NCBI GenBank assembly: GCA_002389665.1 | Contig: DGNO01000005.1 | Span: 402,859 to 466,858, forward strand | Direction: 5' to 3' | Origin: Rhodobiaceae bacterium UBA4490 | GTDB lineage: Bacteria; Pseudomonadota; Alphaproteobacteria; Parvibaculales; Parvibaculaceae | Length of the DNA: 64,000 nt | In this document: positions 44,219 to 53,070 of the stretch, one piece after another | Layout of the letters: each line of letters begins with the position of its first letter | Numbering within the stretch: position 1 is the first letter of the stretch | Made by a program: the position numbers and the translations under genes | Notes under the pieces: model-generated | What the model was told of the DNA's origin: nothing | What the model saw: the letters and a program-made list of their open reading frames with translations, nothing else | Databases searched by the model: none

Positions 44219-44701
44219 ATGACACGCAAACAGCGCCGCGCCAGTTTGATCGGGGCAGGGTTGGTTATTCTCGCGGCGGCGGTGGGCCTGGTGCTGACCG
44301 CGCTGCAGGACAATATCGTTTTTTTCTATAGCCCGAGCGACATTGCCGAGCGCGGCACGGAGCCGGGCGAGCGCTTGCGCCTCGGCGGGCTGGTGGCGGA
44401 AGAAAGCGTGGTGCGGGGCGAGGGCACGGATGTGCGCTTCGATGTGACCGATTTCGCCGCGACCGTAACCGTCACCTATAGCGGCACGCTGCCCGATCTC
44501 TTCCGCGAAGGGCAGGGCGTCGTCACCGAAGGTGTGCTCGGCGCGGACGGTGTTTTCGTTGCCGACACGGTGCTTGCCAAGCATGATGAAAACTACATGC
44601 CCCCGGAAGTTGCCGACGCGCTGAAACGCACTGGCAATTGGCAAGGCGAAGGGGCGGAGAAAAGCCATTCGGAAACTTATGGAGAGGGAACCTATCCGTG
44701 A
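44219..44701 (+). CDS. ccmE: Cytochrome c maturation heme chaperone CcmE (CycJ)
   Basis: A 160-residue periplasmic heme chaperone tethered to the inner membrane. Seen: an N-terminal TM segment ([20 protein letters not shown]), [20 protein letters not shown], the OB-fold core [32 protein letters not shown], and the heme-binding His with Tyr in [14 protein letters not shown] (the HxxxY motif). It is coupled to ccmF (GTGA overlap). Confidence 0.97.
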   Translation: MTRKQRRASLIGAGLVILAAAVGLVLTALQDNIVFFYSPSDIAERGTEPGERLRLGGLVAEESVVRGEGTDVRFDVTDFAATVTVTYSGTLPDLFREGQGVVTEGVLGADGVFVADTVLAKHDENYMPPEVADALKRTGNWQGEGAEKSHSETYGEGTYP

Positions 44702-46686
44702 TCGCTGAAACAGGCCATTTCGCCCTCGTTCTCGCTTTCGCGGTGGCGCTTCTCCAGACCGTTCTGCCGCAAATCGGCGCTTACCGGCAGGATGCGCGGC
44801 TGATGGCGGTGGGTGTGCCCGCGGCGCAGGCACAGTTCCTGCTCGTCCTTCTTTCCTTTGCCGCATTGACCGCAGCATTCGTGACGTCCGACTTTTCGGT
44901 CTATGCGGTGGCGCAGCATTCTCATTCCGCCAAGCCGCTTATTTACAAAATCACCGGCGTTTGGGGGAACCATGAAGGCTCGATGCTGCTCTGGATCCTC
45001 ATTCTTTCGGTCTTCGGCGCGGCGGTGGCGACCTTCGGGCGCGATCTGCCCGACAGTTTGCGCGCCCGCGTGCTATCCGTGCAGGCGCTGATCGGCGTCG
45101 CCTTTCTCGCCTTCCTGCTTTTCACTTCGAACCCGTTCACGCGGCTCGATCCTGCGCCCATCGATGGCGGCGGCCTCAACCCGCTTTTGCAGGACCCGGC
45201 GCTCGCCTTTCATCCGCCCTTCCTCTACATGGGCTATGTCGGCTTTTCGATGGCGTTCTCTTTTGCCGTTGCCGCGCTTCTCGAAGGTAAAGTCGATCCG
45301 GGCTGGGCGCGCTGGGTGCGCCCCTGGACGCTGGCCGCCTGGATGGCACTGACGCTCGGCATCGCCATGGGCTCCTGGTGGGCCTATTACGAGCTTGGCT
45401 GGGGCGGCTGGTGGTTCTGGGACCCGGTGGAAAATGCCTCCCTCATGCCCTGGCTCGTCGGCACGGCGCTGCTGCATTCGGCCATTGTGGTGGAAAAGCG
45501 CGACGCGCTGAAAAGCTGGACGATCCTGCTTGCGATCTTCGCTTTCTCGCTCAGCCTCATCGGCACGTTCCTGGTGCGCTCGGGCGTGCTCACCTCCGTT
45601 CATGCTTTTGCCACGGACCCGGAACGCGGGCTCGTTATTCTGGGCATCCTTGCCTTCTTCATCGGCGGGGCGCTGACGCTTTACGCGTGGCGGGCGCCGC
45701 AATTGAAAGGCGGCGGGCTTTTCGCGCCGGTCAGCCGCGAAGGCGCGCTGGTGCTCAACAATCTTTTCCTCGCAGCGGCAACGGTCGCGGTCTTTGTCGG
45801 CACGCTTTATCCGCTGGCGCTCGACTCGCTGACGGGTGAGAAGATTTCGGTCGGCCCGCCTTTCTTCAACATGACCTTCGTGCCCATCGTGCTGCCGCTG
45901 CTGCTGCTCGTGCCGCTCGGCCCGCTCCTCTCCTGGAAGCGGTCGGATATCTATCCCGTGCTGCAGCGGCTTTTCGCGGCGGCGGGGCTTGCCATTCTCA
46001 CCGTCATCGCCGTTGCGGCGGTGAGAGGCGAGGGGCCGTGGCTCGCGCCCATCGGCCTCGGGCTTGCCGCCTGGCTCGTCTTCGGTGCCTTTTCCGACAT
46101 TGCCTACCGGGTGAAAGCCTTCAAGGTGCCCGCCCGCGAGAGCCTGCGCCGGTTGCGGCATCTGCCCCGCGCGGTCTGGGGCTCGACGCTCGCCCATGCC
46201 GGGGTCGGCATCATGGTGGCGGGCATTGTCGGCATTTCCGCCTGGCGTGTTGAAAGTGTGGCGGCCATGGCGACTGGCGACGTGCTGGAGGTAGGCGGCT
46301 ATGAACTCATGCTGGCGAATGTCGGCGCCTATGAAGGCCCGAATTTCCGCGCCGAGAAAGCCGAATTCATTGCTGTGAAAAACGGCCGTGAGATTGGCCG
46401 GCTGCGCCCTGAAAAACGCGTCTATCCGGTGCAGAACATGCCAACCACGGAAGCGGCGATTTATACCGCCTGGGTTTCCGATCTCTATGTCGTGCTGGGC
46501 GACCGGCGCGGTGAGAACGAATGGACCGTGCGCGCTTATGTGAACCCGCTCGTCCCCTGGGTATGGATCGGCTCGGTGATCATGGTGCTGGGCGGGGCGG
46601 TCTCGCTCTCCGACCGGCGCTACAGGCTCGGTATTCCCTTTGCCCGGCGCAAAGCGCGGGTGGCGGCGGAAGGAGCAGCATCTTGA
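44698..46686 (+). CDS. ccmF: Cytochrome c heme lyase subunit CcmF (CycK)
   Basis: A 662-residue polytopic membrane protein that joins heme to apocytochrome c together with CcmH and CcmI. Seen: many membrane helices, [20 protein letters not shown] with conserved histidines, the tryptophan-rich WWD signature [19 protein letters not shown] (the heme-handling motif), [20 protein letters not shown], and a large C-terminal periplasmic region. Start GTG 44698 overlaps the ccmE stop and has GGAGAGGG upstream. Its stop overlaps the ccmH start (TGATG). Confidence 0.97.
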   Translation: MIAETGHFALVLAFAVALLQTVLPQIGAYRQDARLMAVGVPAAQAQFLLVLLSFAALTAAFVTSDFSVYAVAQHSHSAKPLIYKITGVWGNHEGSMLLWILILSVFGAAVATFGRDLPDSLRARVLSVQALIGVAFLAFLLFTSNPFTRLDPAPIDGGGLNPLLQDPALAFHPPFLYMGYVGFSMAFSFAVAALLEGKVDPGWARWVRPWTLAAWMALTLGIAMGSWWAYYELGWGGWWFWDPVENASLMPWLVGTALLHSAIVVEKRDALKSWTILLAIFAFSLSLIGTFLVRSGVLTSVHAFATDPERGLVILGILAFFIGGALTLYAWRAPQLKGGGLFAPVSREGALVLNNLFLAAATVAVFVGTLYPLALDSLTGEKISVGPPFFNMTFVPIVLPLLLLVPLGPLLSWKRSDIYPVLQRLFAAAGLAILTVIAVAAVRGEGPWLAPIGLGLAAWLVFGAFSDIAYRVKAFKVPARESLRRLRHLPRAVWGSTLAHAGVGIMVAGIVGISAWRVESVAAMATGDVLEVGGYELMLANVGAYEGPNFRAEKAEFIAVKNGREIGRLRPEKRVYPVQNMPTTEAAIYTAWVSDLYVVLGDRRGENEWTVRAYVNPLVPWVWIGSVIMVLGGAVSLSDRRYRLGIPFARRKARVAAEGAAS

Positions 46687-47186
46687 TGCGCGGGCTCTTC
46701 AATAAGAGTGCGGCGCTCTGCCTCTGCGCTGTGCTTTGGATGGGGCTTGCGCTTCCGGCAGGGGCGATCGAGCCCGGCGAGAAGCTGGATGATCCGAAGC
46801 TGGAGGAGCGTGCGCGTGAGCTTTCCCGTGAATTGCGCTGCCTTGTCTGCCAGAACCAGTCTATCGATGATTCCGATGCGCCGCTGGCCCGAGACCTGCG
46901 TCTTCTGGTGCGCGACCGGCTGAAGGAAGGCGACAGCAACGAGGAAGTGCTGGACTATATCGTGGCACGCTACGGCGATTTCGTGCTGCTGCGTCCGCCC
47001 GTGCGCCCGGAGACCTGGGCGCTTTGGGCGGCGCCCTTCGTCGCGCTTCTGGTCGGCGGTATAGTGGTGTTCGTGCTCTTCCGGCGTAAAAGGGAAGAGG
47101 GGGCGGAAGCTGCGCCGCTTTCCCCGGAAGAAGCGGCCCAGCTCGATGCACTGCTCGAAGAGTCGGATGCGAAAACGCGTGAATAG
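46686..47186 (+). CDS. ccmH: Cytochrome c maturation protein CcmH (CycL)
   Basis: A 166-residue thioredox-type protein that reduces the apocytochrome heme-binding cysteines. Seen: a signal peptide (LCLCAVLWMGLALPAGA), the conserved LRCLVCQNQSIDDSDAPLA motif with the CxxC pair, DYIVARYGDFVLLRPPVRPE, and a C-terminal membrane helix (WAAPFVALLVGGIVVFVLF). No ccmG (thioredoxin) gene lies between ccmF and ccmH; in rhizobial cycHJKL the same gap is normal and the CcmG homologue is encoded elsewhere. Confidence 0.96.
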   Translation: MRGLFNKSAALCLCAVLWMGLALPAGAIEPGEKLDDPKLEERARELSRELRCLVCQNQSIDDSDAPLARDLRLLVRDRLKEGDSNEEVLDYIVARYGDFVLLRPPVRPETWALWAAPFVALLVGGIVVFVLFRRKREEGAEAAPLSPEEAAQLDALLEESDAKTRE

Positions 47187-47264
47187 GGAAGCGTTTCCCG
47201 TCACACTTCCTCTTTAGATTGGCTGCCGGGCGGAACGTTTGGCGAAAAACAATCGGAGAGAAAG

Positions 47265-48500
47265 ATGGCTGTTCAATCCGAAAAGATCACCTTCAAAGGC
47301 GCGCTCGGCGAGGAGCTGGCTGCCCGGCTTGACCGGCCGGACGGGCCGCCGCGTGCCTACGCGCTTTTTGCGCATTGCTTTACCTGTTCGAAGGATGTTT
47401 TCGCCGCCTCGCGCATCGCCTCCGCGCTCGCCGAGCGGGGCATTGCCGTGCTACGGTTCGATTTCACCGGGCTCGGCATGAGCGGCGGTGATTTTTCCAA
47501 CACGAATTTTTCATCGAATGTGGCCGACCTTGTCGCCGCTGCCGACTTTCTGCGTGAGACCTATGAAGCGCCCGACATTCTTGTCGGTCATAGTTTGGGC
47601 GGGGCGGCGGTATTGGCGGCGGCGGAGAAAATTCCCGAAGCGGCGGCCATCGCAACGATCGGCGCGCCCGCGGATGCGGCCCATGTCGCGCATAATTTCG
47701 GTGAAAAGATTTGCGAGATCAAAGAAAACGGCGAAGCGGAAGTCATGCTCGCCGGGCGCAGCTTCACCATCAAACAGCAATTTCTCGACGATATCGAAAC
47801 CTCGCGGCAGCGCGATCATATCGGCAAGCTGAAAAAGGCTCTGCTCATCTTCCATGCCCCGTTCGATGAGCAGGTGAGCATCGACAATGCTTCGGAAATC
47901 TTTCTTGCGGCCAAGCACCCCAAAAGTTTCGTCTCGCTCGACGATGCCGATCATCTTTTAACGCGCAAGGAAGACGCGGTGTATGTTGCCGATGTGTTGA
48001 CCGCCTGGGCGCAGCGCTATATCGAAACTCCTGCGCCGGTGGAAAAGCCGAAGGGTCAGGAAGGCAGCGTCAGCGTGGCCGAGACGGGCGCAGGCAAGTT
48101 TCAGCAAAAGGTAGAGATCGGCCCGCACAGCTTTCTTGCCGATGAACCGGAAAGCGTGGGCGGCATGAATTCAGGCCCTGCGCCTTACGACTGGGTTCTG
48201 GCCGGGCTTGGTGCCTGCACCTCCATGACGCTGCGCTTGCATGCCGATGCCAAGAAATGGCCACTTAAGGGGATTAGCGTGCGCCTTGAACATAGCAAGG
48301 TGCATGCGGAGGATTGCGAAGACTGCGAAGAAAAATCCGGCGCCAAGATTGATCTCATGACGCGCGAGATTACGCTTTTGGGCGATTTGAGCGATGAGCA
48401 GCGCGCAAGGCTGATGGAAATTGCCGATAAGTGCCCAGTGCACCGGACGCTGGAATCGAAGGTGCGTGTGAAAACCCGCCTTGCAGATGAGGGCAATTAA
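47265..48500 (+). CDS. Alpha/beta-hydrolase–OsmC fusion protein
   Basis: A 411-residue two-domain cytoplasmic protein. Residues about 1-255 form an alpha/beta hydrolase with the nucleophile elbow in ILVGHSLGGAAVLA, an HCFTCSKDVFAA oxyanion-type loop and a late His in VSLDDADHLLTRKEDA. Residues about 265-411 form an OsmC/Ohr-like domain with redox cysteines in LGACTSMTLRLHADAK and DKCPVHRTLES. Such fusions are known in proteobacteria and may detoxify organic peroxides and esters in one polypeptide. It sits between ccmH and degP, two genes usually adjacent in rhizobia. Confidence 0.9.
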   Translation: MAVQSEKITFKGALGEELAARLDRPDGPPRAYALFAHCFTCSKDVFAASRIASALAERGIAVLRFDFTGLGMSGGDFSNTNFSSNVADLVAAADFLRETYEAPDILVGHSLGGAAVLAAAEKIPEAAAIATIGAPADAAHVAHNFGEKICEIKENGEAEVMLAGRSFTIKQQFLDDIETSRQRDHIGKLKKALLIFHAPFDEQVSIDNASEIFLAAKHPKSFVSLDDADHLLTRKEDAVYVADVLTAWAQRYIETPAPVEKPKGQEGSVSVAETGAGKFQQKVEIGPHSFLADEPESVGGMNSGPAPYDWVLAGLGACTSMTLRLHADAKKWPLKGISVRLEHSKVHAEDCEDCEEKSGAKIDLMTREITLLGDLSDEQRARLMEIADKCPVHRTLESKVRVKTRLADEGN

Positions 48501-48614
48501 GGCAATTTCTGGGCGGATCAAATTAAAGAAATTTAATCGCGCGGACAGCGTGCCGTAAGCTCACACTTCCTATGTTCATACTCAAGGATGTCCTTCATCA
48601 CAGGGGTAGCGAAC

Positions 48615-50126
48615 ATGACGGATCATGTGAAAAACGCAAAAACCACTTCAGCAAAAAGCAAAGCGGTGCGGCCCATCGCGCTAGCGGCGGCTTTGGCCGC
48701 AGCCGGGATCGTCGGCTACGGCGCGGGCAGCACGAGCCCGGATATCGCCCGTGCGGCCTCCAATCCTTTTGCGGAAAACCGCCAGGAAAGCACGGAGATC
48801 GAGCCTGTCGCCCCGTCCAATGCACCGGCAAGCTTTGCCGATGTGGTGGAACGTGTGGGACCTGCGGTGGTGAGCGTGCGCGTGACGCAAAAGGCGGAAG
48901 CTGGGCCTGCAGCGGGCATGGACCTGCCGCCCGGTCATCCGCTTGAGCGGTTTTTCAAGGAATTCGGTGCGCCGAATGGCGGCGGCAATCAGCCTGCGCC
49001 TAAACGCCAGGCGCAAGGCTCCGGCTTCTTTATTTCCTCTGACGGCTATGTGGTGACGAACAATCATGTTGTTGAAGGCGGCGAGGAAATCGTTATTGCG
49101 CTGAGCAGCGGAGACGAGCTGAAAGCCAAGATCGTCGGCACCGATCCCAAGACCGACCTCGCACTGTTGAAAACCGAACCTGAAAAAGCCATGCCTTACG
49201 TGGCTTTTGCGCAGGAAGACAATCTGCGTATCGGTGACTGGGTGGTGGCTGTGGGCAATCCCTTCGGTCTTGGCGGCACGGTAACCTCCGGCATCGTTTC
49301 GGCGCGCGGGCGCGATATCGGCGCGGGACCTTATGACGATTTCATCCAGATCGATGCCTCCATCAACCGCGGCAATTCCGGCGGGCCGACCTTCGATCTG
49401 GCGGGCAACGTTGTGGGTGTGAACACGGCGATCTTCTCGCCCTCCGGCGGCAGTGTCGGTATCGGCTTTGCGATCCCCGCCAATGTGGCCCAGGACGTAA
49501 TTGCCGATCTGAAAGAACATGGCAGCGTGACGCGCGGCTGGCTCGGCGTTTCCATTCAGCCGGTCACACCTGAAATTGCCGAAAGCCTTGGCCTTGAAGA
49601 AGGCGAAGGCGCGCTTGTTGCCGATGTCATGAAAGGCAGCCCGGCGGACAAGTCCGGCCTTGAGACGGGCGACGTGATCCTTGCCATTGACGGTAAGAAG
49701 ATGAAGGACGCGCGCGATGTGAGCCGGGCGGTCGCCGGTTATGACCCCGGAACGGAAGTGAATTTCGAATTGCTGCGCGAAGGCGATGAGCAGGATGTCG
49801 AGGTGGTGCTCGGCGAATTCCCCGAAGAGCCACGCCAGGTGGCCGCGCGTGAAGGCGCCCCTGCCGGGAAGGTTGGTGAGCTTGGCTTGGCACTGACTTC
49901 CGGACCGGACGGCGGCGTGGTCGTGCAAGGGGTCGACCCGCAAAGCGAGGCGGCGGCCAAGGGCGTGCGCCCCGGCGATGTGATCGTCAAGGTCAATGGC
50001 CGCACGGTCTCCAACCCCGGCGAACTTGAAACGCGAATCGAGGAATCGGGCAAAAGCTCGGTGCTGCTTCTCCTGCGCAATGAGAGCGGCCAGCACTTCG
50101 TTGCCCTCTCGCTAAAAGATGCGTGA
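48615..50126 (+). CDS. degP: Periplasmic serine protease, DegP/HtrA family
   Basis: A 503-residue Do-type protease and chaperone. Seen: a membrane segment (ALAAALAAAGIVGYGAGS), catalytic His in VVTNNHVVEGGEEIVI, Asp in GTDPKTDLALLKTE, nucleophile Ser in NRGNSGGPTFDLAGNVVG, and two PDZ domains (AESLGLEEGEGALVADVMKG; EAAAKGVRPGDVIVKVNG). ATG 48615 is favoured because the ATG at 48588 has its AAGG directly abutting. Placement before the two-component pair matches the rhizobial degP–feuPQ order. It would degrade or refold misfolded envelope proteins. Confidence 0.95.
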   Translation: MTDHVKNAKTTSAKSKAVRPIALAAALAAAGIVGYGAGSTSPDIARAASNPFAENRQESTEIEPVAPSNAPASFADVVERVGPAVVSVRVTQKAEAGPAAGMDLPPGHPLERFFKEFGAPNGGGNQPAPKRQAQGSGFFISSDGYVVTNNHVVEGGEEIVIALSSGDELKAKIVGTDPKTDLALLKTEPEKAMPYVAFAQEDNLRIGDWVVAVGNPFGLGGTVTSGIVSARGRDIGAGPYDDFIQIDASINRGNSGGPTFDLAGNVVGVNTAIFSPSGGSVGIGFAIPANVAQDVIADLKEHGSVTRGWLGVSIQPVTPEIAESLGLEEGEGALVADVMKGSPADKSGLETGDVILAIDGKKMKDARDVSRAVAGYDPGTEVNFELLREGDEQDVEVVLGEFPEEPRQVAAREGAPAGKVGELGLALTSGPDGGVVVQGVDPQSEAAAKGVRPGDVIVKVNGRTVSNPGELETRIEESGKSSVLLLLRNESGQHFVALSLKDA

Positions 50127-50132
50127 TGGCGT

Positions 50133-50162
50133 GGGCAGGTCCGGCGCGTGCCGGGCCTGCCC
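50133..50162. repeat. Strong hairpin 1 in the degP–response-regulator spacer
   Basis: A 13-bp stem with one T-G pair (50133-50145 with 50150-50162) around a 4-base loop. There is no T run, so it could protect the degP mRNA end or be a REP-like element. Confidence 0.6.
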
Positions 50163-50207
50163 CGCAATCCCGTAATTATGGGCCTGTTATGCGTTTTGGC
50201 CCTTAAG

Positions 50208-50258
50208 GCCGCACCGGTGATCCGTCCCCCTAACCGGTGCGGCTGCCCCTTTTCCTTT
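50208..50258 (+). terminator. Hairpin 2 in the degP–response-regulator spacer (terminator-like)
   Basis: An 11-bp perfect stem (50208-50218 with 50233-50243) with a 14-base loop is followed by a C/T-rich stretch (CCCCTTTTCCTTT), similar to a weak intrinsic terminator. It would separate degP from the two-component genes. Confidence 0.6.
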
Positions 50259-50362
50259 AAAACTCAAGTGAGGCGAGGATGACAGCCCAACCGCTTTTGA
50301 CGCATGATGTGTGCGAGCTCGAACCGGTAACGGATAAAAGAGAAGGGGAGGAACGAGGTAAG

Positions 50363-51040
50363 GTGCGTATCCTTGTCATCGAGGACGACATCGAGGCGGC
50401 GACCTATGTGGTCAAGGGCCTGCGGGAAAGCGGCCACATCGTCGATCATGCCGGCGATGGGGAAGAAGGCGTGACGCTGGCGCTTTCGGGCACCTATGAC
50501 GTGATGGTCGTGGACCGCATGTTACCGAAACGCGATGGTCTTTCCGTCGTCGAGGCGCTGCGCGAAAATGCCGATGCAACGCCCGTTCTCTTTCTCAGCG
50601 CCTTGGGCGAGGTGGATGACCGGGTCAAAGGCCTGCGGGCGGGCGGCGACGATTATCTCACCAAACCTTTCGCCTTTGCCGAGCTTTTGGCGCGGATCGA
50701 GGTGCTGGCGCGCCGGGCGAACCCCGACAGTGTGCAGACCAAGCTGTCGGTCGGCGATCTGGAACTCGACCTTCTTACCCGTAAGGTGCAGCGGGCGGGG
50801 CAGGATATCGACCTGCAGCCGCGCGAGTTCCGCCTGCTCGAATATCTTATGAAACATAGCGGTCAGGTGGTGACGCGCACCATGCTTTTGGAAAATGTCT
50901 GGGAATATCATTTCGATCCCCAGACCAATGTGATCGACGTGCATATCTCCCGGCTTAGATCGAAGATCGACAAGAATTTCGGCGAGCCGCTTTTGCACAC
51001 GATCCGCGGTGCGGGGTATTCGCTGCGTGCTGCTGACTAA
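50363..51040 (+). CDS. OmpR-family response regulator (FeuP-like position)
   Basis: A 225-residue response regulator. Seen: receiver with VIEDDIEAATYVV, phospho-acceptor Asp51 in VVDRMLPKRDG, LFLSALGEVDD, Lys in DDYLTKPFAFAE, and a winged helix with DLQPREFRLLEYLMKHSGQV and NVIDVHISRLRSKIDK, ending RGAGYSLRAAD. I prefer GTG 50363 (GAGGTAAG just upstream) because it gives the usual N-terminus and puts the Asp at 51; the frame starts earlier at ATG 50279. The order degP–regulator–kinase–glnE is that of rhizobial feuPQ. Confidence 0.93.
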   Translation: MRILVIEDDIEAATYVVKGLRESGHIVDHAGDGEEGVTLALSGTYDVMVVDRMLPKRDGLSVVEALRENADATPVLFLSALGEVDDRVKGLRAGGDDYLTKPFAFAELLARIEVLARRANPDSVQTKLSVGDLELDLLTRKVQRAGQDIDLQPREFRLLEYLMKHSGQVVTRTMLLENVWEYHFDPQTNVIDVHISRLRSKIDKNFGEPLLHTIRGAGYSLRAAD

Positions 51041-52400
51041 TCTCCTCAAAACCTCGACGTTCCGGCTGGCGGTGATCTATCTCGCCTTGTTCGTGACGTC
51101 GGTGATCGCGCTTTTGGGGTATATCTACTGGAACACAGCCGGCTTTCTCGCCCGCCAGACCGACCAGGCAGTGGAAGCGGAGATACAGGGTCTTGCCGAG
51201 CAATATGCGCAAGGCGGTCTGCCGCTTCTGGTGCACACAGTCATTCAGCGCTCGCGCGATCCGCGCCAGAGCCTTTATCTCGTGCTCGACCCGCGCGGCA
51301 ATATGCTGGCAGGTAATCTCGACAGCAAGCCCGCCGCCCTGCAGGGGCCGGACGGCTATGTGGAATTCAATTATCAGCGCCGCACCATGGAAGGGGTGGA
51401 GCGCCATGCCGCCCGCGCCCGCTACATCGAATTGCCCGAAGGGTTTTTTCTTCTCGTCGGGCGGGACGTGGAAGAGCGGCGCAATATCGAAAGCTTGATC
51501 ACCGCCTCGCTCATTTGGGCCGTAGCGCTCACGCTCGGGCTCGGGCTCATCGGCGGGCTGATCATGAGCCGCAACATGCTGGCGCGTCTCGACGACATCA
51601 ACCGTACGAGCCGGGAGATCATGCGCGGGGATCTGGCCCGGCGCATTCCCGTCTCGGGCACGGGCGACGAGCTCGACCAGCTTGCCGGCAATCTCAACAA
51701 TATGCTCGAGCAGATCGAGGCCTTGATGATGGGGATGCGCGAGGTAACGGACAATGTCGCCCATGATCTGCGCAGCCCGCTGAACCGGCTGCGCAACCGG
51801 CTTGAAGTAACGCTGATGAAGCCGGCAAGCGAGGCCGACTACAAGGACGTGCTGGAAAAGACAATTAGTGAGGCGGATCACCTTCTGGCGACCTTCAACG
51901 CGCTTCTCTCCATCGCCCGGGCCGAGGCGCGCAGCTCGCGCGAAGCCATGGTGGATGTGGATATTTCCGCGCTGGTGCTGGATGCGGTGGAGCTTTACGA
52001 ACCCGTCGCCGAGGAAGCGGAGTTGACCTTGAAGGCGGACGTGCCGGAAGGCCTCAAGCTTTTCGCCAACCGCGAAATCCTCTCCCAGGCGATCGCAAAT
52101 CTCATCGACAATGCAATCAAGCATGGACGCAAGGGCGAGGAAGGGGGCGAGATCACCGTCAAGGCGGCGCTTGCCCATGGCCGTGTGGTGCTTAGCGTTT
52201 CGGACAATGGGCCGGGTATTCCCGAAGCCGACCGGGCGCGGGTACTGGAGCGTTTCGTGCGCCTTGAGGCAAGCCGCAACACGCCGGGCAGCGGGCTCGG
52301 GCTGTCGCTCGCTGCCGCCGCGGCGCGCCTTCATAATGGCCGCATCACCCTTTCGGATGCAGAGCCGGGGCTCTGCGTAACGCTTTCTCTACCCGTCTAA
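51009..52400 (+). CDS. Sensor histidine kinase (FeuQ-like position)
   Basis: A membrane histidine kinase of about 457-463 residues. Starts considered: GTG 51009 (given) and GTG 51027; both overlap the regulator's end. Seen: first membrane helix (AVIYLALFVTSVIALLGYIY), a periplasmic sensor domain to about residue 175, second helix (LIWAVALTLGLGLIGGLI), HAMP, the His box in VTDNVAHDLRSPLNRLRNRL, the N-box LIDNAIKHG and G-boxes SDNGPGIPEADR and GSGLGLSLAAAAARLH. It would phosphorylate the regulator encoded upstream. The FeuPQ pair in rhizobia controls osmoadaptive glucan export, but this role is only positional inference here. Confidence 0.93.
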   Translation: MRGIRCVLLTNLLKTSTFRLAVIYLALFVTSVIALLGYIYWNTAGFLARQTDQAVEAEIQGLAEQYAQGGLPLLVHTVIQRSRDPRQSLYLVLDPRGNMLAGNLDSKPAALQGPDGYVEFNYQRRTMEGVERHAARARYIELPEGFFLLVGRDVEERRNIESLITASLIWAVALTLGLGLIGGLIMSRNMLARLDDINRTSREIMRGDLARRIPVSGTGDELDQLAGNLNNMLEQIEALMMGMREVTDNVAHDLRSPLNRLRNRLEVTLMKPASEADYKDVLEKTISEADHLLATFNALLSIARAEARSSREAMVDVDISALVLDAVELYEPVAEEAELTLKADVPEGLKLFANREILSQAIANLIDNAIKHGRKGEEGGEITVKAALAHGRVVLSVSDNGPGIPEADRARVLERFVRLEASRNTPGSGLGLSLAAAAARLHNGRITLSDAEPGLCVTLSLPV

Positions 52401-52682
52401 TTCCTCTTCCTGCACATTTAAACTCGAGTGCCTTCACGCGAATCGCAAAAAGAGACCGCGCGAATCGGATTTGCGGGTAACAGGAATCCGCGTCAGGACG
52501 GGCGATTTCGGTCCCTGCTTTTGGGGATAAACCCGATTTTATGTGCATTTATCGCACGGAAAACGCAGAAAATGGCGTCCTGATGCGGGATTTTGTCCGT
52601 TTTTCATTGGCGCGAATCTCTTGGCTTGTTATGGCTTTTACATAAGGCGCCAACCGAGGAGGCCATTCTAGGAGAGATTAAG

Positions 52683-52967
52683 ATGAGCAAGGCGGAGTTT
52701 ATCGAAAACGTTGCAGCAGCTGGCGACATGTCCAAAGCGGAAGCCAAGCGTGCTGTGGAACTGGTGTTCGGCGAAATCGAAGCCGGTCTGAAGCGGGCGA
52801 AGAAGGACGGCAAATTCACCGTCGGCACGTTCGGCACCTTCACGATCACCAAGCGCGCTGCCCGTAAAGGCCGCAACCCGCAGACGGGTGAAGAAATCAA
52901 GATCAAGGCGAAGAAGTCTCTGCGCTTCAAGCCGTCGGCTCAGCTGAAAACGGCTGCCGGCTGCTAA
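52683..52967 (+). CDS. HU-family DNA-binding protein
   Basis: A 94-residue nucleoid protein. Seen: SKAEFIENVAAAGDMSKAEA at the N-terminus, a VGTFGTFTITKRAARKGRNP beta-arm segment with the characteristic G-x-F-G-x-F, and IKAKKSLRFKPSAQLK. A GGAG site precedes the ATG at 52683; the frame upstream is noise. HU bends DNA and is abundant in the nucleoid. A 282-base gap separates it from the kinase gene and likely holds its promoter. Strong terminator follows at 52991. Confidence 0.96.
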   Translation: MSKAEFIENVAAAGDMSKAEAKRAVELVFGEIEAGLKRAKKDGKFTVGTFGTFTITKRAARKGRNPQTGEEIKIKAKKSLRFKPSAQLKTAAGC

Positions 52968-52990
52968 GACAGCACGATCTGACGTTTTTG

Positions 52991-53021
52991 AAGGCCCGCC
53001 ACTGGCGGGCCTTTTCTTTTT
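52991..53021 (+). terminator. Rho-independent terminator after the HU gene
   Basis: A perfect 10-bp stem (52991-53000 with 53004-53013), 3-base loop and a T-rich tail to 53021. It ends 49 bases before the glnE start. Confidence 0.92.
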
Positions 53022-53070
53022 GTGCCGGATCGGTAGCCTCCAAGACTGGAAGCGAATTGAGCAAGGTTGC

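Noticed and set aside
46684..46688. Absence of ccmG between ccmF and ccmH considered as a deletion.
   Set aside because: The rhizobial cycHJKL operon also lacks ccmG, and the TGATG junction here is intact, so this is the normal arrangement.
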